From Enterobacter sp. EA-1 (GTDB lineage Bacteria > Pseudomonadota > Gammaproteobacteria > Enterobacterales > Enterobacteriaceae): a DNA stretch of 64,000 bases. Below, one piece after another: positions 52,650 to 64,000 of the stretch. The stretch spans positions 4,278,001 to 4,342,000 of the forward strand of contig CP025776.1 in the NCBI GenBank assembly GCA_002886105.1, given 5' to 3'. Positions within the stretch are counted from its first letter, which is position 1; the number at the start of each line of letters is the position of its first letter. The position numbers and the translations under genes were made by a program. Below the pieces are notes generated by a model that had not been told where the DNA came from, did not search any database, and was given only the letters and a program-made list of their open reading frames with translations.

Positions 52650-53313
52650 ATGATGATGGAGCCCTACAATCCGCCGCAAGAGCCTGGCTGGTCATCCTCT
52701 ATCAGGATGAGCATATTATGGTCGTCAACAAGCCCAGCGGCTTGTTGTCGGTCCCGGGAGCGTCTGGACGAGCATAAAGACAGCGTGATGACGCGTATTC
52801 AGCGCGACTTCCCGCAGGCTGAATCCGTGCATCGCCCTGGATATGGCGACCAGCGGTGTGATTGTGGTGGCGCTCACCAAAGCCGCAGAGCGTGAGTTAA
52901 AACGTCAGTTCCGCGAACGCGAGCCGAAAAAACAGTATCTGGCGCGTGTCTGGGGCCATCCGGAAAACGCTGAAGGTCTGGTGGATCTGCCGCTGATTTG
53001 CGACTGGCCAAATCGCCCGAAACAGAAAGTGTGTTATGAAACCGGCAAAGCGGCGCAGACTGAATATGAAGTACTGAGTGCGGATGAGGATGGAACGGCA
53101 CGCGCGTGCGTCTGGAAGCCGATTACCGGTCGTTCACATCAGTTGCGTGTGCATATGCTGGCGCTGGGGCACCCTATCCTTGGCGATCGTTTTTACGCCC
53201 CACCGGAAGCGCTAGCGATGGCGCCGCGTTTGCTGCTGCATGCAGAAACACTGACCATCACCCACCCGGCGTTCGGCAACAGCATGACCTTTAAAGCCCC
53301 GGTCGATTTCTGA
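52650..53313 (+). CDS. rluA: Dual-specificity pseudouridine synthase RluA
   Basis: RluA makes pseudouridine at 23S rRNA position 746 and in several tRNAs at position 32. The catalytic HRLD motif is hidden because CATCGCCTGGAT is written with an extra C near 52838, giving HRPGYG in one frame. Other landmarks are [56 protein letters not shown] and [20 protein letters not shown]. The start is the first of three consecutive ATG codons. The length is 664 bp against 660. It lies 12 bases after rapA. Confidence 0.95.
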
Positions 53314-53316
53314 ACC

Positions 53317-53344
53317 TTCCCCCCGGCCTGACGGTCGGGGGGAT
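53317..53344. terminator. rluA-djlA bidirectional terminator
   Basis: CCCCCCG and CGGGGGG pair around a ten-base loop between the convergent rluA and djlA ends. The G/C-only stem lacks a long T-tract, so its strength is uncertain. Confidence 0.65.
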
Positions 53345-53349
53345 CTCTG

Positions 53350-54172
53350 ATACCGGAAGCCCTTCTGCTCGCGGATAAGCTCGTAAGCTTTCTGTATTTC
53401 CTGCGCTTTTGCTTCGCCATCTCCATCATCTCCGGCGGTAAGCCTTTCGCCACCAGTTTGTCCGGATGGTGCTCGCCCATCAACTTACGGTAAGCACGCT
53501 TGATGGTGGTGGCGTCATCGGACGCTTTAACCCCCAGCACGTTACAGGCATCTTCCAGCGTAGGCCCGCGCTGCGCCTGCTGCCAACCGCCGCCCGCCTG
53601 CTGTTGCTGATGATGGTAACCGCCGCCAAACTGCGCCCCACCCTGCATCATGCGCAGGAACTGGTCGAACTGCATGCGCGAGATGCCAAGTTCCTCAGCG
53701 ATCACGTACAGCACTTCCCGTTCGCTGGGGTGCAACGAGCCATCGGCGAAGGCGGCACTGGATTTGAATTTCCAGAAACATCCTAATCAAATCAAAGCGC
53801 CCGAAACAGATGCTGCGGAACTGCCGCATCTTGTCCCGCAGCGGGTAATTATCCGTTTTGCCGACGCGAAAAGCGTGCTGCGCCGCCGTGCGTGACTCGC
53901 CATGCAGGTTCATCCGATCCATAAACAGGCTGGCAACCCTCGGATGTCAGCTTCGGTGACACGGCCTTTCGATTTGGTCAGATGCCCCATCACTTCAAAG
54001 GTAGTGGCAAAAGAGCGACTGACGTTCACGTTGATTGGCAAACCACGCCATTTTCCGGCTGCGAGCTTTATCAAACATATGCCCGATAAGGAGTCCCAGA
54101 ATCGCGCCCCCAAAAGCCGCCGCCCACGAAAAGGGCAATGACCACACCAACCACTTTTCCCCAATACTGCAT
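53350..54172 (-). CDS. djlA: Membrane-anchored DnaK co-chaperone DjlA
   Basis: DjlA is a type III DnaJ protein with one N-terminal membrane helix, linked to capsule regulation through Rcs. The start M-Q-Y-W-G-K is followed by the glycine-rich transmembrane segment and [20 protein letters not shown]. The TerB-like middle contains [20 protein letters not shown], and the C-terminal J domain has [20 protein letters not shown] with the HPD motif. Breaks near 54135, 54005, 53935, 53770 and 53430. The stop is not resolved: the frame near KGF-R appears to have lost a base of its TAA, so the end is approximate. Confidence 0.92.
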
Positions 54173-54369
54173 ATACTCCCCCAAATCGTCATGCCGTCGG
54201 CTAAAATTTGCTTTATCATACCCGTCATTCTATGCCGTGCACAGGCACAGTCTTCTCTGACCCGCTCGAACGCGGGCAGGATTAACACTAGCGTTGCAAA
54301 GGTGAGTAAGTTAGTCTCTGACCGTTTGCCAGCGTAAAGCCACAGATGACGGAACAACAAATACAACGT

Positions 54370-56721
54370 ATGAAAAACGTATCCCCACCCTCCGGCCACC
54401 ATGATTGGCTCTGCTCTCTATAGCCAGCAGGGGTTGGCAGCCGATCTTGCCTCGCAATGTATGCTTGGCGTTCCCAGCTACAACCGCCCACTGGTGCAGG
54501 GCGATACCAACAACTTACCGGTGACCATCAACGCTGATGATGCGAAGGGCAACTACCCGGACAATGCCGTTTTCAGCGGCAATGTGGATGTGAATCAGGG
54601 TAATAGCCGCTTACAGGCGGATGAAGTTCAGCTTCATCAACAGCAGGCGGAAGGTCAGGCGGATCCGGTACGCACAGTGGATGCACTGGGTAATGTGCAC
54701 TATGACGACAACCAGTCATCCTGAAAGGTCCTAAAGCACCGGGTCAAATTTGAATACGAAAGATACTAACGTCTGGGAAGGCGACTACCAGATGGTGGGA
54801 CGTCAGGGGCGCGGCACCGCCGACCTGATGAAACAGCGCGGGGAAAACCGCTACACCATTCTGGATAATGGTTCTTTTACCTCCTGTCTGCCGGGTTCCA
54901 ATGCACCGGAGCGTAGTGGGTACCGAAGTCATCCATGACCGCGAAGAACAGGTCGCTGAAATCTGGAATGCGCGCTTTAAGCTGGGGCCGGTTCCGGTGT
55001 TCTACAGCCCTTATCTGCAATTGCCGGTCGGCGATAAACGCCGTTCAGGTTTCCTGATCCCGAACGCCAAGTACAGCACCAACAACTCCTTCGAGTTTTA
55101 TCTGCCGTACTACTGGAACATTGCGCCGAACTTCGATGCCACCCTTACCCCGCACTATATGCATAAACGCGGCGGCGTACAGTGGCAAAACGAATTCCGT
55201 TATCTGACGCAAGCCGGTTCAGGTCTGATCGAATTTGACTACCTGCCGTCAGATAAAGTGTACCGAGGATGAGTACCCTACCGAAGGCGATCGCCATCGC
55301 TGGTTATTCTACTGGCAACATGCCGGGGTAATGGATCAGGTGTGGCGTTTTAACGTTGACTACACCAAAGTCAGCGATGCCAGCTATTTTAACGACTTCT
55401 CGTCCAAATACGGTTCCAGCACCGACGGTTACGCCACGCAGAAGTTCAGCGTCGGCTACGCGGTGGAAAAACTTTGACGCCACGGTTTCCCACCAAACAG
55501 TTCCAGTCTTTAACCGCAGTAACAGCGACGCCTATTCCGCACAGCCGCAATTGGATGTGAACTGGTACCACAACGATCTGGGGCCATTCGATGCCCATGT
55601 TTATGGCCGAGGGCCGTTAACTTCGTCAGCACCAACTCCGACCGTCCTGGAAGCGACGCGTGTTCACCGGAACCGACATTAAGCCTGCCGGTATCGAATG
55701 AGTGGAGCAGCCTGAATACCGAAGTCAAAATGCTGGCTACCCACTACCAGCAGAGCAATCTGGATACCTATAACGAAGAAAACGGAACAGACTATAAAAG
55801 TTCTGTAAACCGCGTTATGCCGCAGTTCAAAATGGACGGCAAACTGGTTTTCGAACGCGATATGAACTGGGCGGAAGGCTATACTCAAACGCTGGAGCCG
55901 CGCGCCCAGTATCTCTACGTTCCGTATCGCGATCAGAGCCATATCAACAACTACGACTCGACGCTGCTGCAATCCGACTATAGCGGTCTGTTCCGCGACC
56001 GTACTTACGGCGGCCTCGACCGTATCGCATCCGCGAACCCGAGGTCACTACCGGCGTCACATCCCGCATTTATGATGATGCGGCAGTTGAACGTTTTAAC
56101 GTTTCTGTTGGTCAAATCTACTATTTCACCGAGTCCCGTACCGGTGATGACAACATTAACTGGGAGAAAGACAACAAAACGGGTTCGCTGGTGTGGGCGG
56201 GAGACACGTACTGGCGCATCTCCGATCGCTGGGGTCTGCGCGGCGGGGTGCAATATGACACTCGCCTGAACAACATCGCGAACAGCAGCACGTCGCTGGA
56301 ATACCGTCGTGATGAAGACCGTATGATGCAACTGAGCTATCGCTACGCCAGCCCGGAGTATATCCGGTGGCGACACTGCCGAACTATGCCACTGCAGAGC
56401 AGTATAAAAATGGGATTTCGCAGGTAGGTGCGGTGGCAAGCTGGCCGATTGTAGATCGTTGGTCTGTCGTCGGCGCTTACTACTTCGATACCAATACCCG
56501 TAAACCGGCCGATCAGATGTTAGGTTTACAGTATAACTCCTGCTGTTATGCCATTCGCGTTGGCTATGAACGCAAAATTAACGGCTGGCAAAATGACCAA
56601 AGCAAGTATGACAACGCCATCGGTTTCAACATTGAGCTGCGCGGCTTGGAGTTCCAACTACGGTTTGGGTACGCAACAAATGCTGCGTTCAAACATCCTG
56701 CCGTACCGTAGCTCGATGTGA
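54370..56721 (+). CDS. lptD: LPS assembly outer-membrane protein LptD
   Basis: LptD (Imp/OstA) inserts lipopolysaccharide into the outer leaflet with LptE. The signal peptide ([20 protein letters not shown] when frames are joined) ends near AADLAS. The four conserved cysteines are visible in [19 protein letters not shown] and [14 protein letters not shown]. Barrel strands include [10 protein letters not shown] and [16 protein letters not shown]. About ten breaks; those near 55265 (YQDE) and 55610 (GQAV) lie at expected CCAGG sites. The length is 2352 bp, about 783 residues, one less than E. coli. It is divergent from djlA. Confidence 0.96.
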
Positions 56722-56774
56722 TCTGTTTGATTTGCAACGTAATCCGCATTGCGGTTAATTGAAATGGAAAAGGT

Positions 56775-58066
56775 ATGAAGAACTGGAAAACGCTGCTTCT
56801 CGGTATCGCTATGGTTGCGAATACCAGTTTTGCTGCGCCTCAGGTTGTAGATAAAGTCGCTGCTGTCGTGAATAACGGCGTGGTGCTCGAAAGTGACGTT
56901 GATGGTTTGATGCAATCCGTGAAGGCTAACGCAGGACAGGCAGGTCAGCAGTTACCTGATGACGCCACACTGCGCCATCAGATCCTTGAACGCCTGATCA
57001 TGGATCAAATCATTCTGCAGATGGGCACGAAAATGGGCGTCAAAGTGACTGACGAACAGCTTGACGCCGCCATCGCCGATATTGCGAAACAAAACAATAT
57101 GACGATGGATCAGATGCGCAGCCGCCCGGCTTACGACGGGGTGAATTTCAGCACCTACCGTACCCCAGATCCGCAAAGAGATGATCATTTCCGAAGTGCG
57201 CAACAGCGAAGTTCGCCGTCGCGTCACCGTGCTGCCGCAGGAAGTTGAAACGCTGGCGAAGCAAGTGGGCAACCAGAACGATGCCAGCACCGAGCTGAAT
57301 CTGAGCCACATCCTGATCCCCGCTGCCGGAAAACCCAACCTCCGATCAGGTTAACGAAGCGGAAAGCCGGGCGCGTTCCATTGTTGAACAAGCCCGTAGC
57401 GGCAATGACTTCGGTAAACTGGCCATCACTTACTCTGCCGACCAGCAAGCGCTGAAAGGCGGTCAGATGGGCTGGGGACGTATCCGAGGAACTGCCAAGC
57501 ATTTTCGCCCGAGGGCATTAAGCACGGCGAAAAAAGGCGATGTGATCGGGCCGATCCGTTCCGGCGTAGGTTTCCACATTCTGAAAGTGAACGATCTGCG
57601 TGGTCAGAGCCAGAGCATTTCCGTCACCGAAGTGCACGCACGCCACATCCTGCTGAAACCGTCGCCAATCATGAGCGACGATCAGGCTCGTGAAACTGCA
57701 AGAGATCGCTGCCGATATCAAAAGTGGCAAAACCACCTTTGCTAACGCGGCAAAAGAGTTCTCCCGAGGATCCGGGCTCAGCAAACCCGAGGGCGGCGAT
57801 CTGGGTTGGGCGGCTGCAGACATTTACGATCCTGCCTTCCGTGACGCGTTGATGAAACTGAAACGCGGCCAAATGAGCGGCCCGGTTCACTCCTCCTTCG
57901 GCTGGCATCTGATCGAAATGCTTGATACCCGCAACGTTGATAAAACCGACGCGGCGCAGAAAGACAGAGCCTACCGTATGCTGATGAACCGTAAGTTCTC
58001 TGGAAGAAGCGGCAACTGGATGCAGGAACAACGCGCCAGCGCCTACGTGAAAATTCTGAGCAACTA

Positions 58067-58067
<1 letters not shown>
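56775..58067 (+). CDS. surA: Periplasmic chaperone SurA
   Basis: SurA folds outer-membrane porins and has two parvulin-type prolyl isomerase domains. The signal peptide [20 protein letters not shown] precedes [20 protein letters not shown]. The first parvulin domain covers about 57290-57600 (LSHILIP...GWGRIQELP in restored frame) and the second about 57640-57960 ([38 protein letters not shown]). Breaks near 57486, 57511 and 57767 are at expected CCAGG sites; others lie near 57175, 57335, 57695 and 58005. The length is 1293 bp against 1287. The stop overlaps the pdxA start by one base. Confidence 0.96.
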
Positions 58068-59872
<1,805 letters not shown>

Positions 59873-59875
59873 CGT

Positions 59876-60255
59876 ATGATCAATTCGCCCCGAGTCTGTA
59901 TTCAGGTGCAAAGCGTCTATATTGAGTCTCAGTCCACTCCCGACGATGAACGCTATGTCTTTGCTTACACCATTACTATCCGGAACCCTCGGGGCGAACC
60001 CCTGTCCAGTTGCTGAAACGCTACTGGTTGATCACGAATGGAAATGGCCGCGAAACGGAAGTTCAGGGTGAAGGTGTGGTCGGCGTACAGCCGCACATTG
60101 AGCCCGGCGGCGAATACCAGTACACCAGCGGCGCGGTTATCGAAACGCCGCTGGGCACCATGCAAGGCCACTACGAAATGATCGATGCGCAAGGGGAAGC
60201 CTTCCGCATTTCCATCCCGGTCTTCCGGCTCGCCGTTCCTACACTGATCCATTAA
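59876..60255 (+). CDS. apaG: Protein ApaG
   Basis: ApaG is a small beta-sandwich protein of unclear role, encoded between rsmA and apaH in many proteobacteria. It reads [20 protein letters not shown], then [15 protein letters not shown] break follows near 59988, where CCTGG is written as CCCTCGG. The rest includes [20 protein letters not shown] and [20 protein letters not shown], ending [10 protein letters not shown]. The length is 380 bp against 378. Confidence 0.95.
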
Positions 60256-60261
60256 TACACA

Positions 60262-61627
<1,366 letters not shown>

Positions 61628-61659
61628 TCATTCATTCTCGGATGCAAAAAATTGTCGCC

Positions 61660-61688
61660 ACTATACGGAAAGCGCAATCTTTCGTCGA
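61660..61688 (-). promoter_or_regulatory. Candidate folA promoter
   Basis: On the minus strand TATAGT (61665-61660) is preceded after 17 bases by TCGACG (61688-61683), four of six matches to the -35 consensus. It lies about 33 bases upstream of the folA ATG. Confidence 0.45.
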
Positions 61689-61802
61689 CGGTGGGCAAGG
61701 TAAAGAATGAGAAAATTTTCATTCTGCTGGCGACACCACAGCACAGTACTGTATCGCCAGCGTTCCACCGTTTTTGAATCAAACGATTACCCGATAATGT
61801 CG

Positions 61803-63665
61803 TCAGGCCTGCGGTTTCACGGCAGGCTCATCACCGGGATCGCCGGTATGCCGCCCTTCATCCGTTCCCTGCCAGCCATGTTGCTGAATCAGCGACAGAT
61901 GCGCGCGATCTTCCGCAATGATTTCCGTCAGCATCGCGCTGGTGCGTTTGAATACCGCCGCCCGCGCGAGCGCATCGTTTTCAACCTGCGCCATCTCCTC
62001 CACCATTTGGGTGTTGAAACGACGGAAGTGATCGGCACGCTCGCGGGCTTCATACGAACCAAGGCCTAATCCTTCCAGCGCGATACGCCCCACCTTGAGC
62101 GCCGCCTCAAAGGTCTCACGCTCCGGTTTATCAACCCCGGCCCCGGCGCAGGCGAATATAGTGATCAACATCGCGCGCACGGGCAATCACCTGCAGGTCA
62201 GGGAAGTGCTCTTTCGCCAGTTCTGTCAGCAACAGGCTAGCCTGCGGATCGTCAATCGCATTGATCAAGACTTCCGCCCGCCCTGCTCCGGCAGACTCCA
62301 ACAGATCCACCCGCGTGGCGTCACCGTAAAAGACCTTCATGCCGAACTTGCGCAGCGTTTCGATATGATCCGGATCGTGATCGAGCACCACCATCTTCAC
62401 GCCGCTGGAGAGCAACAGACGCCCGGCGATCTGACCAAAACGCCCAAAACCGGCAATAATCACCCGCGCTTCTTCTTCATCAATTTCGTCGGCTTCGCGC
62501 TCCTGCTGCGAGCCCGATGTTTCCAGACGGGTTAACAGCACCAACAGCAGTGGCGTTGCTGCCATAGAGAGCGCGACGGTAAGCGTTAACGCTTTTGCCC
62601 ACTCGCTATCCAGCACCTGCGCCGTTTGTGCCGCGCCAAACACCACAAAGGCGAATTCCGCTCCCCTGCCCCAACAATGCCGCGAACCATAGGCGCTGCT
62701 TACTGGCACTTTCAGCGGGCGGGCAATCAGCCACAGCACCGCACTTTTAATGACCGTGAAGCCCACCAGCAGCAACAAAAATCCGCAAGGGGTGTGTGAC
62801 CAGTGTGCCAAAGTCGATAGACATACCGACGCCGATAAAGAACAACCCGAGCAGCAAACCTTTGAACGGTTCAATATCGCTTTCCAGCGCATGCCGGTAT
62901 TCGGAGCTGGCAAGCAATACGCCAGCCAGAAACGCCCCCATCGCCATCGACAAGCCCGCTTCTTCCAGCAATAAACCAAAGCCGAAGACCAGAAAGAGCG
63001 CTACAGCGCAGAACACTTCCCTCAACCCAGAGCGCGCGACAAAGCGCAATGCCGGACGGGCAACATAGCGCCCCAGCAAAACAACCAGCACCAGCGCGCC
63101 AACCACTTTCAGTGCCGAAAGCGTGAATGCCCCCAGCGTGGTGGAGGCGCCGCTCGCCGCCAGGGATCATCGCCACCAGCGGAATGGCGGCGATATCCAC
63201 TGGAAGAGCAACACCGAAAAAGCGCTGCGTCCCATTTGCGACACTGTCAGGTTACGTTCATTCATCGCCTGCATCGCAATAGCGGTTGAGGAGAGTGCCA
63301 GCGTCAGACCAATCAACAACGCCACTGGCCGGGCAGACCTAACAGCGCGCAAAACAGACCCAGCAGGATCCCCACAACTGGCCATTTGCAACGCGCCACC
63401 GCCAAACACCGAGGCTCTCAGCTTCCATAACCGCTGCGGATCCAACTCCGGTGCCGATCACAAACAGCATCAGCACAACGCCGATTTCGGCGAAATGCAG
63501 GATAGATTCCGCGTCGGTGACCGGGCGTAATCCCCACGGACCAATCACGCCGCCGGCAATCAGGTAACCGAGCACAGAACCCAGTCCCAGCCTGACGGCA
63601 ATAGGCACGATCAGTGCCGCCGAACCAAGGTAGATCAGCGCCTGAATTAAGGAATGACTATCCAT
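61803..63665 (-). CDS. kefC: Glutathione-regulated potassium efflux channel KefC
   Basis: KefC releases potassium in response to electrophile-glutathione adducts, acidifying the cytoplasm for protection. The start [20 protein letters not shown] leads into a 12-helix CPA2 antiporter domain ([35 protein letters not shown]). The C-terminal RCK domain has the nucleotide loop [20 protein letters not shown] near 62430. The total is 1863 bp, exactly the E. coli length. Breaks near 63380, 63330, 63205, 63160, 62790, 62675 and 62160. The gene follows kefF with overlapping stop and start. Confidence 0.96.
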
Positions 63666-64000
63666 GTTGCGCCTCCTGCCACTCCAGCAAACGTTGTTTA
63701 TAATGACGCGCCTGCGCCTGCAAGGTTTCATCATCGCAGACAAGGTGTAATGCACCGCGCAGGGCGGCAGCCAGTTCAACCCACAATAAAGCGCAGTGGC
63801 CTGCAACGGTTGGCACAGCACGTCAAACCCCGGGTGAGAACCAATATTGAAATGGTTTTCCCCTCCGCCGGTGGTAACCGCCCACATCACACTCTTACCG
63901 TGTAACGCCGTGCCGCCGTGGCCATAAGCCCAGCCGTGCGACAACACTTTATCGATCCACAATTTGAGCAGCGGCGTGATGCCGTACCATTGCATTGGGT
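63658..64000 (-). CDS. kefF: KefC activator and quinone reductase KefF, partial
   Basis: KefF is a flavodoxin-fold subunit required for full KefC activity. The window ends inside the gene, so only about the last 113 of 176 residues are present: [40 protein letters not shown] and [20 protein letters not shown]. The end E-W-Q-E-A-Q-H-G overlaps the kefC ATG by eight bases. One break lies near 63760. Confidence 0.95.

Overview
This window is a stretch of ordinary core chromosome from an enteric bacterium (Enterobacteriaceae). Gene order and protein sequence match the E. coli/Salmonella 'zero-to-three-minute' region, read here from guaC down to kefF. The proteins are clearly E. coli-like but diverged (leader peptide LeuL, SgrT and SecM differ at many positions), so a Citrobacter/Enterobacter/Kluyvera-type genus is more likely than Escherichia itself. 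I cannot fix the genus by eye. I see no prophage, IS element, CRISPR array, tRNA, rRNA or accessory island.

Layout: (1) 1-2335, start of guaC, then coaE-zapD-yacG (+) converging on mutT (-). (2) 2394-23708, secA, secM, lpxC and the complete division and cell wall (dcw) cluster on the minus strand: mraZ-rsmH-ftsL-ftsI-murE-murF-mraY-murD-ftsW-murG-murC-ddlB-ftsQ-ftsA-ftsZ, driven from the mra promoter with its MraZ boxes. (3) 24241-28999, cra, ilvIH and leuO (-). (4) 29484-34443, the leu promoter, leuL attenuator and leuABCD (+). (5) 34470-37675, setA and the SgrS/SgrT sugar-stress RNA (-), diverging from sgrR (+). (6) 37714-41086, a TPP riboswitch and thiBPQ (+), converging on the DedA-family gene yabI (-). 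(7) 41979-47162, araC (-), the complete ara control region and araBAD (+). (8) 47163-53313, a LexA box, polB, rapA and rluA (+). (9) 53350-61113, djlA (-), then lptD-surA-pdxA-rsmA-apaG-apaH (+). (10) 61147-64000, folA, kefC and kefF (-, cut by the window edge).

The striking property is not a new system but the state of the reading frames. Nearly every gene longer than about 600 bp is broken by small indels, although total lengths match the families within a few bases. Reconstructing the conserved proteins shows that about fifty of these breaks sit exactly where the codons call for CCAGG or CCTGG, the Dcm methylation site. They are written as CCGAGG, CCGG, CCTCGG, CCCCGG, CACTGG and similar. 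Homopolymer slips explain most of the others. The simplest reading is uncorrected single-molecule sequencing of Dcm-methylated native DNA, so I annotate whole genes across the breaks as CDS rather than as pseudogenes. Gene ends were placed by alignment from memory to E. coli proteins, and where an end is uncertain I say so.

Functionally the window joins envelope growth (dcw, lpxC, secA, lptD, surA), branched-chain amino acid synthesis (ilvIH, leuABCD, leuO), thiamine import, arabinose use, phosphosugar stress and DNA/RNA maintenance (polB, rapA, rsmA, rluA).
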